64,000 nucleotides of DNA, from contig NZ_DATAGQ010000192.1 of NCBI RefSeq assembly GCF_036263595.1, forward strand, positions 5,701 through 69,700, in the 5' to 3' direction. How positions within the stretch are numbered: position 1 is the stretch's first letter; every line of letters starts with the position of its first letter. The notes under the pieces were generated by a model. That model was given only the letters and a program-made list of their open reading frames with translations. It was not told the DNA's origin and did no database searches. The translations under genes and the position numbers were made by a program. Positions 7,874 to 16,529 of the stretch are shown in pieces. This stretch comes from Geminicoccus sp036263595. Its GTDB lineage: Bacteria; Pseudomonadota; Alphaproteobacteria; Geminicoccales; Geminicoccaceae.

Positions 7874-9349
7874 GTGGTCGTTCTTGGTAGTGGTGTCACC
7901 GCCGATACCGTCCGCCTGACCACCCTGGTCGGTCCGGGCGGTGTCGCGGATCAGGCCTTCCTCATCCATTACGGCACGCGCGGCCAGACTATCCGAACCG
8001 AGGGTGCCACGCCGCCGGACATCTTCCTGGCGAATGGCACCCGCGTGGCGACCAGGCAGATGTTCTCCGGCGAGGAGCGCCTGCTGCTGACCGGCGGTGG
8101 TGGCGATGACCGGCTCCCCGGGACGGCGGGTGCCGATCTGGTGAAGGGCGGTGCCGGGAACGACTACCTGGATGGGGGTAGCGGCAACGACGTCCTGCTG
8201 GCCGGTGCCGGCGACGACGTGCTGGTGGCTGGTGCTGGCACGGACGGGCTTGCCGGCGAAGCGGGCAACGACCTCTACCGGATCGGCAGCGGCGTCACGG
8301 GTGTCGCCATCGTCGACGGCGGCGGCACCGACCGGCTGCTCCTCGATTTCGGCGTCACCTTTGCCGACCTCACGATCGGCCAGGACGGTTCGAACCTGCG
8401 GATCGACGTCCAGGGAAGCGGCGGGGCCACCGTGCAGATCCTGCTGGGAGACCAGTTCACCAGTGGCGGCATCGAGGAGCTGCTGGTCGGGGACGAAGCG
8501 TATCGCTGGAACGGATCCGCCTTCGTCGAGGCGACGCCGCAGGCGGGTGCGCCCGATGCGCCGTTCATCGGCAGCCTGAGCGATGGCGACAACCAGTTCG
8601 TAGGATCGGGCGGAGCCGACCTGGTCTTCGGCCGGAACGGCGACGACGCGATCCGCGGCGGGATCGGCAACGACCAGCTGGCTGGCGGCGGCGGGGCCGA
8701 CTGGCTAGAGGGCGAGGCCGGCAACGACCGGGTCGATGGCGGGTCGGAAGCGGACCTGGTCGACGGCGGCGACGGCGCCGACCTCGTGCTGGGCGGGGCC
8801 GGCAACGACCTGCTGGATGGCGGCGGCGGCAACGACAACGTGTTCGGCGGCTTGGGAGGCGACGAGATCCGTGGCGGGGCAGGCGACGACCTCAAGCTGG
8901 CGGGCGGCGTCGGCGACGACCTGGCCCAAGGCGGCAGCGGCAACGACGTGCTGGACGGCGCGTCCGGAAGCGACCGGCTGGAAGGTCAGGCCGGGAACGA
9001 CCAGCTCCTGGCCGGTGCCGGCAACGACGATTTGTTCGGTGGCGACGGCGCGGACGTGCTGCGGGGTGCCTTCGGCGACGACCGGCTGGACGGCGGCAAT
9101 GGTGCTGATCTGCTGGCGGGTGGGCCTGACAACGACAGGTTGACCGGCGGCACCGGCAACGACGTGCTCGATGGCGGTGCCGGGACCGACCTTGCTTTGT
9201 TCGCCGGTGCTGCCGGCGACTATCGGGTCGTGCGGCTGGATGGGACAAGCTGGCAGGTGTCCAGCGCCGCCCAGGGCGTGGACACGCTGCGCGGGATCGA
9301 GCTGGTGCAGTTCGGCGACGGGCCGCCACTGGCGATCGGTACGCTCTAG
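7874..9349 (+). CDS. RTX-type calcium-binding repeat protein (type I secretion substrate), possibly 5'-truncated
   Basis: About 491 residues dominated by glycine-aspartate nonapeptides of the form GGxGxDxLx: a block near residues 75-130 and a larger block of about twenty from 245 to 455. Such repeats bind calcium and fold as a parallel beta-roll after secretion by a type I system. The C-terminus (DLALFAGAAGDYRV, then LRGIELVQFGDG) is the usual RTX tail holding the secretion signal. There is no N-terminal signal peptide. The first 45 residues resemble the middle of the non-repeat domain seen again near residue 150, so the GTG at 7874 may be a remnant start of a longer ancestor. No type I export genes are present in the window. 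Confidence 0.75.
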   Translation: MVVLGSGVTADTVRLTTLVGPGGVADQAFLIHYGTRGQTIRTEGATPPDIFLANGTRVATRQMFSGEERLLLTGGGGDDRLPGTAGADLVKGGAGNDYLDGGSGNDVLLAGAGDDVLVAGAGTDGLAGEAGNDLYRIGSGVTGVAIVDGGGTDRLLLDFGVTFADLTIGQDGSNLRIDVQGSGGATVQILLGDQFTSGGIEELLVGDEAYRWNGSAFVEATPQAGAPDAPFIGSLSDGDNQFVGSGGADLVFGRNGDDAIRGGIGNDQLAGGGGADWLEGEAGNDRVDGGSEADLVDGGDGADLVLGGAGNDLLDGGGGNDNVFGGLGGDEIRGGAGDDLKLAGGVGDDLAQGGSGNDVLDGASGSDRLEGQAGNDQLLAGAGNDDLFGGDGADVLRGAFGDDRLDGGNGADLLAGGPDNDRLTGGTGNDVLDGGAGTDLALFAGAAGDYRVVRLDGTSWQVSSAAQGVDTLRGIELVQFGDGPPLAIGTL

Positions 9350-10173
9350 GCCGACGCCGTGCCGGCTACCTCCCGTCCGCCCGGGGTGCTTCCCTGCCGG
9401 ATCTCGGTCAGCCGGCGCCAGGCCAGCGCGCCGAACGTGCCGTGGCAAAGCGCGCTCAGCGCGTAGCCAAGGGCTTCGGCCAGGCTCTGGATGCGCGGAA
9501 AGCTTTCTCCCGGACCCAGCAGGCCGAGCCAGGCCGCCGCCGCGAGCGGTACCAGCAGCAGAAGGCCGACCGCCAGGGTGAACAACGTGGCGAACAATTG
9601 GGTCAGCAGGATGAGCAGGATGGCTCGCCAGCGGTTGCCGCGGGACAGCTGGCTGCTGCGCCTGGCTGCCCCGATCGGCCCCAGATCCTCCATGATGGCG
9701 GCGGGGACCGCGACGATCCAGGCCGCGGCCATCAGGACCCCTGGGAGTACCAGGAGAAGCAGGCCGACCGTGATGGCCAAGCCCAGCACGAAGCTCGCGC
9801 CGAACGCCCTGAAGGCGGCAGCGCCGATCGTGCCGAACGCCTCGCCGAAGCTGAGCAGGCGTCCATCGGCCAGGGCCAGGACTGCCCTTGTGACCACGAC
9901 GGTTGCCGCGCACACGCCCGCCAGCTGAACGACGGTGACGAGGATGTCCGGCCACGGATCCGGTGCCGGCAGGCGGGCCGCGAGCAGCACCAGTGCGGCC
10001 GCCGCAAAGCTTGGAACGAGCGCCAGCCCGATCATCGCGCCGGGTTCGCGGAGAAGGATCTCGATCCCCTCCTGGATGACCTGGAGGGGCCGAAGCCTGG
10101 CGGGTGCGGGCAATGAGGCGGCCAAGCTGGGCACTCCGGGAATGAACGGGCCGAGGATGAACGTGCCGACCAT
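9346..10173 (-). CDS. Integral membrane protein, YciC / GPDPase-membrane-domain-like
   Basis: Membrane protein of 275 residues with about six hydrophobic segments and no catalytic motif. The central pattern, a glycine- and leucine-rich segment LPGVLMAAAWIVAVPAAIME followed by GPIGAARRSSQLSRGNRW and another membrane segment, is typical of the YciC/DUF975-like and glycerophosphodiesterase membrane-domain families, whose function is mostly unknown. The stop overlaps the RTX gene stop tail-to-tail by 4 bp. The start ATG at 10173 is a guess among close alternatives. Confidence 0.65.
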   Translation of the reverse strand: MVGTFILGPFIPGVPSLAASLPAPARLRPLQVIQEGIEILLREPGAMIGLALVPSFAAAALVLLAARLPAPDPWPDILVTVVQLAGVCAATVVVTRAVLALADGRLLSFGEAFGTIGAAAFRAFGASFVLGLAITVGLLLLVLPGVLMAAAWIVAVPAAIMEDLGPIGAARRSSQLSRGNRWRAILLILLTQLFATLFTLAVGLLLLVPLAAAAWLGLLGPGESFPRIQSLAEALGYALSALCHGTFGALAWRRLTEIRQGSTPGGREVAGTASA

Positions 10174-10211
10174 GCCGTCGGGCGGTCACCTGCTCATCTG
10201 GCCGGTGCCTC

Positions 10212-10973
10212 CTAGTACTGCACGCCCTTGGTGAGCGCCCCGTCGATCACGAGGTTGGTGCCGGTGGTGAAGCTCGAGGCGGGGCTGGCCAGGAACACGA
10301 CGCCACGGGCGACCTCCTCGGCGGTGGCCATGCGGCCGGTCGGGTTCAGGGACAGGGCGGTCTTGAACAGTTCGGGGTTGTTGTTCTCGATCCAGTGCCA
10401 GATGCCGCCCTCGAAATAGGTGTTGCCCGGCGAGACGCTGTTCACGCGGATCATCTTCGGCGCCAGTTTGTGGGCGAGGCCGTGGGCGTAGTGGATCAGC
10501 GCGGCCTTGAAGGCGCCGTAGGCCGGGCCGGTAAAGTCGATCTCGCGGCCGGAGACCGAGCTGATCAGCACGATCGACGGGTGCGCGGACGCTTCCAGGT
10601 GCGGCATGGCAGCGTTGACGGTGCGCACGCTGTGCAGCATGTCGACATCGAACTGCTTCTTCCAGGCCTCCTCGTCGTCGGTGACCGCGAGCGCGGACAC
10701 GTTCGCGACGACGATGTCGATGCCGCCCAGCGCCTCGGCCGAGGCGGCGATCCAGCCTTCCAGCGCGGCCTTGTCGGCGACGTCCACGGCCCGGCCGAAC
10801 GCGGTCACGCCCTTGGCCGTCAGCGCCGCCACGGTGGAGTCCACCTCGCCCGCATGGCGCGCGCAGATCGCGACATGCGCGCCCTCCTCGGCGAGGATGT
10901 CCGCACAGCGCCGGCCGATGCCCTTGCTGCCGCCGGTCACGATCGCCTTCAGTCCCTTCAGGCCGAGATCCAT
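10212..10973 (-). CDS. SDR family NAD(P)-dependent oxidoreductase
   Basis: Classical short-chain dehydrogenase of 253 residues. The cofactor motif TGGSKGIG lies at residues 13-20, a variant of the NNAG motif at VVANVSAL, the catalytic serine in ISSVSGRE and the YxxxK pair in YGAFK; the C-terminal ASSFTTGTNLVIDGAL is standard. The substrate cannot be read from sequence. The ATG at 10973 (MDLGLKGL) is chosen because the Rossmann motif then sits at the usual distance; the open frame extends 22 codons further upstream without similarity. DoxX is divergent on the other side of a 132-bp gap. Confidence 0.88.
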   Translation of the reverse strand: MDLGLKGLKAIVTGGSKGIGRRCADILAEEGAHVAICARHAGEVDSTVAALTAKGVTAFGRAVDVADKAALEGWIAASAEALGGIDIVVANVSALAVTDDEEAWKKQFDVDMLHSVRTVNAAMPHLEASAHPSIVLISSVSGREIDFTGPAYGAFKAALIHYAHGLAHKLAPKMIRVNSVSPGNTYFEGGIWHWIENNNPELFKTALSLNPTGRMATAEEVARGVVFLASPASSFTTGTNLVIDGALTKGVQY

Positions 10974-11105
10974 GTCGCTTTCCCCCTCGTCTTGTTGATC
11001 CGCTGCTAGAGATGTCCTTCCGAACCGGTCAGGGATCAATGCCGTTCAACAGGCCATGGCTGGCGCGCTATCGGTGCGTCGGGCGAGAACTGAGGGACGA
11101 GATCG

Positions 11106-11561
11106 ATGAACAGATTCGGTGACGCTTCACTCGCCGACCGCGAGGTTCCCGGTGCAGCCGGGCGGGATGGCGTGCTGCTGGCCGCGCGGCTGCTGGCAGG
11201 TCTGATCTTCGTCGTGAGCGGCTTCGGCAAGCTTGCCGGCCTGGGCGGCTTCACCGCGGGCATGGCGGGACGCGGCGTGCCGCTCGCGGAGATCGCGGCA
11301 CCGCTGGGTGTCGCCGCGGAGTTCGTGGGCGGGCTGGCCCTCCTGGCCGGTGCGTGGACGCGCTGGGCCGCGCTGGCGCTGGCGGTGTTCACGGTGGCCG
11401 CCACCCTGATCGCGCACCGGTTCTGGGCGTTCCCGCCGGACGAGCAGATGATGCAGACCACCCAGTTCCTGAAGAACCTCGCCATCATCGGCGGGCTGCT
11501 GGCTCTCTACGTCGCCGGCGGCGGGCGCCTTGGCGTCGACGGGTTCCGCGCCGGGCGCTGA
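11106..11561 (+). CDS. DoxX family membrane protein
   Basis: Small inner-membrane protein of 151 residues with four predicted membrane segments. The DoxX pattern is evident: LLAARLLAGLIFVVSGFGKL at residues 23-42, then G-rich segments around AAEFVGGLALLAGAWTRWAA. Members are linked to redox stress or thiosulfate-quinone chemistry, but most are uncharacterised, and this copy has no informative partner. It converges on the DUF2156 gene. Confidence 0.85.
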   Translation: MNRFGDASLADREVPGAAGRDGVLLAARLLAGLIFVVSGFGKLAGLGGFTAGMAGRGVPLAEIAAPLGVAAEFVGGLALLAGAWTRWAALALAVFTVAATLIAHRFWAFPPDEQMMQTTQFLKNLAIIGGLLALYVAGGGRLGVDGFRAGR

Positions 11562-11581
11562 GCCCGAGAGGACCGGCCTCG

Positions 11582-12652
11582 TCAGGCGGCACGTCGGCCC
11601 ACCAGCCCTGTCCATCCACCGGCGATCAGCAGGGCCGTGTCGCGCAGCGTCGGCAGCAGCGCTCCCTTGTGGTGAACGAGATAGACCGGCTCCCAGTCCG
11701 GGTGGAACTTCTCCTTGAAGGTACGCAGGCCCTGGAAGTCGTACCAGCGCCGGCCGGCCCGGGACATCAGCCGCCCGAGCCTGCCCCAGAACGGTGCCTC
11801 GTGGATGCTGGGCAGGCCGGCCAGCGGGGCGCAGCCCAGGTCCAGCTTCCTGTCACCGCGCGCCCGGCAGAGCAGGGCAGCTTCCGCGATCAGGGCCTCC
11901 ATGCAGCCATGCGGTGCCTCGGGTGCCACCCGCATCAGGTCGATCAGGACCTCGCCGCTGCGCCTGGCCCTCACCAGGTTCAGGAAGGCCGCGACCTCAC
12001 CCTCCCGGTGCGCCAGCAGGACCTCCGTGCGCAGGAGGTAGGCCGGGTCGAAGGCGCCCAGCGAGAACCGCTTCTCCCGCCCGCCCTGCCGCTCCAGCCA
12101 GGCCGACGAGACCGATGCCAATGGCTGCAGCCACGGTCTCAGCGCGTCACCCTCGACGAGTTCGATCGTCCAGCCTTCGCGGGCGAGCTTGGAGCGGCGG
12201 GTACGCAGGTTCTGGAAGCGGGGCCCCTTCAGCGTGAAGGACGGCAAGTCGATGATGGCGCGCTCGCCGAGCTTGGTGGCGACCAGGCGCGGGCCCAGCA
12301 ACAAGGGCAGTTCATCCGGCGTGACGGCATAGAAGGCGGCGCGCTCCCCGGCCAGGCGGGCATCCGCCAGGAAGGTGCGCACCAGAGCCGGCGCCTGGTC
12401 GGGGTCGCCGAAGGCACTGCCCAGGGCAATGCGGGTGGCTCCGTGGCGCGCGAAGGCGATCGCGGTGCGGCCGCCAGGATCGGTCAGCACCTGCTTGTCG
12501 CCCGTGAGCACCAATCCGTCCCGCGCCCGCTGCAGGAGCGGCACCAGGCGCTCGACGGCGCCGTCGAAGGGAGGCGCATCCACCCTGCGGCCGTTGGACG
12601 TGGCGAGGCGCAAGAACCGTTGGCGAATGCCCAGCGTCATCGAGAGTACCAT
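11582..12652 (-). CDS. DUF2156 protein, soluble MprF C-terminal-like
   Basis: Protein of 356 residues matching the catalytic (GNAT-fold) domain of phosphatidylglycerol lysyltransferase MprF, without the large membrane domain of full-length MprF. Recognisable are the N-terminal half with GDKQVLTDPGGRTAIAFARH, the middle acceptor region RRSKLAREGW and the conserved end FQGLRTFKEKFHPDWEPVYL. Stand-alone copies may aminoacylate lipids or act on other acceptors; which applies here is unknown. It converges with doxX, 20 bp apart. Confidence 0.75.
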   Translation of the reverse strand: MVLSMTLGIRQRFLRLATSNGRRVDAPPFDGAVERLVPLLQRARDGLVLTGDKQVLTDPGGRTAIAFARHGATRIALGSAFGDPDQAPALVRTFLADARLAGERAAFYAVTPDELPLLLGPRLVATKLGERAIIDLPSFTLKGPRFQNLRTRRSKLAREGWTIELVEGDALRPWLQPLASVSSAWLERQGGREKRFSLGAFDPAYLLRTEVLLAHREGEVAAFLNLVRARRSGEVLIDLMRVAPEAPHGCMEALIAEAALLCRARGDRKLDLGCAPLAGLPSIHEAPFWGRLGRLMSRAGRRWYDFQGLRTFKEKFHPDWEPVYLVHHKGALLPTLRDTALLIAGGWTGLVGRRAA

Positions 12653-12847
12653 CCCCGCCGTGTACGCCCCCTTCCTGCCACAAATTCCTTAAGGAACCGT
12701 GGACAGGCTGGGCATCGGTGGGTGCGTCGGCCCATCCCGTCTCCCGGGCAGAGGCGGGATGGACTTGTGCAGTCGAGGTCCAGGGACGTTTACCGCCGGA
12801 AGTTACGGCGGCATCCGCCGGTCGATCACCGCTGGCGCGCCATGGTC

Positions 12848-14040
12848 TCAGCCGGTGGGCATCCGTAACCCGCCGAAATCCATCAGTTCGATATCGTGGA
12901 GGCGGTCCGAGCCGTAGTTCACGCCACCCACACCATTGTGCGTGACCAAGAGGCCTCCGTCGTCCAGCCGGGTAAGCGTGTAGTTCGCGACCGATCCGTT
13001 GAAGAAGGCGATATCACTGCCCTCGCCCCCATTCAGTTCATCGTCACCGTGTCCGCCACGCAGTAGATCGTCGCCGCCGTCGCCATCCAGCCTGTCGTCG
13101 CCAAAGCTGCCGCGCAGTTCGTCGGCATCGTCGCCGCCGAACAGCCAGTCTACGCCGTCCCCGCCGGCAAGCAGGTCCTCGCCTGCCTCTCCATGGACCA
13201 GATCGTTGCCGGCACCACCATCCAGATCGTCGTCGCCATTTCCTCCAACAAGAAAATCATAGCCTACCCCGCCGCGCACCAAATCATTGCCGGCCTGACC
13301 CCTGAGATCGTCGCTACCAACGCCGCCAAAGATCAAGTCGTCACCGTCGAGACCGTGGGCTGTGTCCCGGCCTTCGCCAGCCTTGATGAAGTCCCTTCCG
13401 GCACCGCCTTCGATGAAGTCGTCATCACCACCTCCGTCCAGGACGTCGTCGCCGTCGAAGCCGTTGAACGTGTCCTGCCCGGCCCCCCCCCCGTCAGCAC
13501 ATCGTCACCGAAACCGCCGAGCAGGACGTCATCGCCATCGCCGCCGAACGCCGTGTCATCTCCTCCACCCAGGAACAGGTAGTCGTCGTTCGGCCTGGCC
13601 GTCACCACATCCGGAGCGTCCGTAAATTGATCGCCCGAGGGAACGAAGCTGCTGCCATTCCAGACATAGTTCCTGCCACCGGAGAAGAAGTACATTTCTT
13701 CGATGACCGGCGACGTCATCTGCCCCGTGATGACCACGGTGGTGGTGACGGACCCTGTTTGCTGGGTGATGATGTAGTCATTGCCGCGCACGGCGAAGGT
13801 CAGGCTAGCAATATCACCCCTATCAAACACCAAGCGATCTGCCGGACCATCGCTGTCGATGATGGTGACGGTGCCGGGAACGGCGAGCACATAGTACAGG
13901 TCGCTGCCGGCGCCTCCGCGGATCAGGTCGTTGCCACCGCCGCCGAGCAGGAAATCGGGTGCTTCCTGTCCCATGATGACGTCGTCGGCAGCGGTGCCGT
14001 GGAGAGCATCGATCCAGAAGGTGCCATCGATCCGAGCCAT
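12848..14040 (-). pseudogene. RTX repeat protein interrupted at a G10 tract (frameshifted or phase-variable)
   Basis: Two adjacent reading frames make one RTX protein of about 397 residues. The first starts at ATG 14040 (MARIDGTFWIDALHG, with GGGG seven bases upstream), carries nonapeptides and a non-repeat domain ending YVWNGSSFVP, then GGFGDDVLTGG. At 13483-13492 lie ten consecutive C (G on the coding strand); after them the frame is lost and continues one register away with GNDLVRGGVG-type repeats and the RTX tail SDIAFFNGSVANY. Eight or eleven G would restore the frame. It is a paralogue of the RTX gene at 7874-9349, sharing the middle domain (YRWNGSAFVE versus YVWNGSSFVP). This may be a real mutation, a contingency locus or a sequencing error. 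Confidence 0.75.
13483..13492 (-). repeat. Homopolymer run of ten G (coding strand) inside the RTX gene
   Basis: Ten consecutive C on the plus strand, inside a codon series where GGN codons are expected. It is exactly where the RTX reading frame shifts. Runs of this length are prone to slipped-strand change and also to base-calling error. Confidence 0.9.
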
Positions 14041-14434
14041 AGCCATACCCCGATCAACTTGTTCGACCCAATTCTTCAAAATTCGAAGATCAACATGGCT
14101 TTACCATGAGAACGATAGCATTCGACGCGTGCGCCAGACAATGGCAGGGTACTGCAGCATGGCGAACAACTGACGGACAGGTGGAGGATCTGCACCCTGC
14201 CAACGAATGCGGCCGGATGTCGTTGACCCAGCCGCGGGTCCATCTGGACAGTTCCTCCGTCGCCAGGGGTCAACTCGCCGCCAGGGCCATGTACCGGGTG
14301 GCGCGCGACCGGATGCTCGTGACCGTAAACCTTCCGACGCCAATCGGTACCGTGAGGCGACGCCGCTCTTGCCGATGGTGGAGCGGCCGTCTTTCAGTTC
14401 ACCGGATTTGCTAGCAGAACTCCAACTCACACCA
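14041..14434 (+). other. Gene-free gap of about 390 bp
   Basis: Between the RTX start and the TetR gene stop no reading frame shows recognisable protein similarity or a good start. The region next to 14090 is relatively A+T-rich, as expected for the RTX promoter. No clear -10/-35 pair, repeat or RNA could be assigned. Confidence 0.5.
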
Positions 14435-15091
14435 CTAGGCGGCTGAAGCAGCTTGCCCTCGTCGGGACGTGGATGCGCCTGGATCGTCCTGCGCGACGCA
14501 GGCCCGCACCACGATCTCAGCCACCGATCGTGCGATCGCCGCCTGGGACGCGGCGTCGGGATCGCCGCCCTCGATGGCGCGAATCTGCGGCGCGAAGTCT
14601 GCATAGGTCTGGGTGGCAGCCCAGATGGTAAACAGGAGGTGGTGGGGATCAACCGGACGGAGACGGCCCTGCCGCGTCCAGGCACGCAGGACAGCTGCGC
14701 GCTCCTCGACCCAGGGGCGCAACTCGTCCTCCAGGAAGGGACTGATGAGATGGCCGCCGTTCAGCATCTCGCGGGCAAAGATGCGGGAGGCATGAGGCCG
14801 GGCGAACGACAGGCGCACCTTGGCAATGACGTAGCTCGCCAGCGCCTCGGCAGGATCGTCATGCTCACCGAACCGGCCGAAGGCGGCGAGCCACGTCTGG
14901 AGGATCTCCTCCAGGATGGTCCGGTAGAGCCGCTCCTTGGTCGGAAAGTAGTAGTGGACGTTCGACTTGGGCAGGCCCGCCAGGTCGGCGATCGCCTGAA
15001 TCGTCGTGCCCTCGAAGCCCTTGTCGGCGAAGAGGCGCTCGGCGGCTTGCAGGATGAGCGCGCGGTTCTGCTCGCGGATCCGTCCGGCCAC
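14435..15091 (-). CDS. TetR family regulator, RutR-like
   Basis: Repressor-type regulator of 218 residues. The N-terminal helix-turn-helix reads TTIQAIADLAGLPKSNVHYY (about 29-48), and the C-terminal domain resembles TetR_C_13 of RutR/YcdC (FAREMLNGG, then LLFTIWAATQTYADFA). It is divergent from preT-preA across an 85-bp gap that holds a RutR-like palindrome, so it probably controls that operon in response to a pyrimidine such as uracil. Start ATG 15091 gives the standard spacing to the HTH. Confidence 0.88.
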   Translation of the reverse strand: MAGRIREQNRALILQAAERLFADKGFEGTTIQAIADLAGLPKSNVHYYFPTKERLYRTILEEILQTWLAAFGRFGEHDDPAEALASYVIAKVRLSFARPHASRIFAREMLNGGHLISPFLEDELRPWVEERAAVLRAWTRQGRLRPVDPHHLLFTIWAATQTYADFAPQIRAIEGGDPDAASQAAIARSVAEIVVRACVAQDDPGASTSRRGQAASAA

Positions 15092-15113
15092 CGTTGTTCC
15101 TTTTGAATGATTC

Positions 15114-15128
15114 TTGACCGTGTGGTCA
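15114..15128 (+). promoter_or_regulatory. RutR-like operator between tetR and preT
   Basis: TGACC-N4-GGTCA (15115-15128) is a perfect inverted repeat, preceded by T to give TTGACCgtgtGGTCA. This closely resembles the published RutR consensus TTGACCAnnTGGTCA. TATAAC at 15134-15139 may be a -10 element for preT, which would put the operator over the promoter and imply repression. It lies 23 bp upstream of the regulator's start, so the regulator may also control itself. Confidence 0.7.
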
Positions 15129-15176
15129 GGTTCTATAACGTCACGCTCCTAGGGGACAAGCAGGCTGCGGCAGGAC

Positions 15177-16517
15177 ATGGGCGACATCAGGAGCCATCGT
15201 CGAACGGCGGACGACTACGCAAAGGCCTTCGCCGACCTGGAACCACCACTGTCGCGCAAGGCGGCGATCGTCGAGGCGTCGCGCTGCCTGTTCTGCTACG
15301 ACGCGCCCTGCGTCGAGGCATGCCCCACCAGCATCGACATCCCCCGCTTCATCCGGGGCATCCAGACCGACAATGTCCGCGGTGCTGCGATGACGATCCT
15401 GGACGCGAACATCCTGGGCGGCACCTGCGCCCGGGTCTGCCCCACCGAAATCCTGTGCGAGGGCTCCTGCGTGCGGCTCGACCAGGACCACGAGCCGGTC
15501 ATGATCGGGGCGCTCCAGCGCTACGCCACCGACTATCTGTTCGAGCGGGGCGAGCAGCCGTTCACGCGCGCGCCGGCCACGGGCAGGAAAGTCGCGGTGG
15601 TGGGGGCCGGGCCGGCAGGGCTGGCCTGCGCGCACCATCTGGCGCGGCTCGGCCATGACGTCGTCATCTTCGAGAAGAAGCCCAAGGGCGGCGGGCTCAA
15701 CGAGTACGGCATCGCGACCTACAAGATGACCAACGACTTCGCCCAGCGCGAGGTCGACTTCCTGCTCAGCCTGGGCGGCATCGAGATCCGTCATGGGGTC
15801 GTGCTCGGCATGGACGTCCATGTGGCTGATCTGGCCGAGCAGTACGATGCGGTGTTCCTGGGCATCGGCATGGGCGGCACCAATGCGCTCCGGATCGAGG
15901 GCGAGGAGCTGGACGGCGTCATGAACGCCGTGGTGTTCATCGAATCGCTCCGGCAAGCGGCCGACAAGGGTGAGCTGCCGATCGGACGGGATGTGGTGGT
16001 GATCGGCGGCGGCAACACCGCCATCGACATGGCGACGCAGGCCAAGCGGCTGGGGGCGGAGAACGTCACCATCGTCTATCGGCGCGGCGTCGAGCACATG
16101 GGTGCTACCGGCTACGAGCAGGAAGTCGCCCAGACCAACGGGGTGAAGATCCAGCTCTGGGCAGCACCCGTGCGGATCCTGGGCGATGGCGGTCGCGTCG
16201 CCGGCATCGAGTTCGAGTACACGCGGCTGGACGAGCGCGGCACGCTGGCGCTCACCGGCGAGCGGTTCGTGCTGCCGGCCGACCAAGTGTTCAAGGCGGT
16301 GGGCCAGAACCTGGTCGCGGCCGACCTGAACGGTAGTGCCGAGCGGCTGGCGATGGCGGGATCGAAGATCGCCGTCGATACCGACCGGCGCACGTCGATG
16401 CCCAGGGTCTGGGCCGGCGGCGATGCCACCGGGCTCGACCAGGACCTGACCGTCGTCGCGGTCGAGGACGGCAAGATCGCCGCGCGCTCGATCCATTCCT
16501 TCCTGGCCGGCAACTGA
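15177..16517 (+). CDS. preT: NAD-dependent dihydropyrimidine dehydrogenase subunit PreT
   Basis: Flavin/Fe-S subunit (446 residues) that passes electrons between NAD(P)H and PreA in the reduction of uracil and thymine to dihydropyrimidines, in the cytoplasm. The N-terminal cysteine-rich domain holds CLFCYDAPCVEACP and GTCARVCPTEILCEGSC for [4Fe-4S] clusters; an FAD site follows at VVGAGPAGLACAHHLARLG (about 143) and an NAD(P) site at VVVIGGGNTAIDMA (about 277). preA begins 12 bp downstream. Its ATG at 15177 lies 59 bp after the proposed operator start. Confidence 0.93.
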   Translation: MGDIRSHRRTADDYAKAFADLEPPLSRKAAIVEASRCLFCYDAPCVEACPTSIDIPRFIRGIQTDNVRGAAMTILDANILGGTCARVCPTEILCEGSCVRLDQDHEPVMIGALQRYATDYLFERGEQPFTRAPATGRKVAVVGAGPAGLACAHHLARLGHDVVIFEKKPKGGGLNEYGIATYKMTNDFAQREVDFLLSLGGIEIRHGVVLGMDVHVADLAEQYDAVFLGIGMGGTNALRIEGEELDGVMNAVVFIESLRQAADKGELPIGRDVVVIGGGNTAIDMATQAKRLGAENVTIVYRRGVEHMGATGYEQEVAQTNGVKIQLWAAPVRILGDGGRVAGIEFEYTRLDERGTLALTGERFVLPADQVFKAVGQNLVAADLNGSAERLAMAGSKIAVDTDRRTSMPRVWAGGDATGLDQDLTVVAVEDGKIAARSIHSFLAGN

Positions 16518-16529
16518 GGGAGCAGCGTC

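Noticed and set aside
7980..9200. Tandem DNA periodicity that could be read as a minisatellite or CRISPR-like array
   Set aside because: The period is 27 bp, i.e. nine codons, and each unit encodes GGxGxDxLx; it is the RTX repeat, not a DNA repeat array with spacers.
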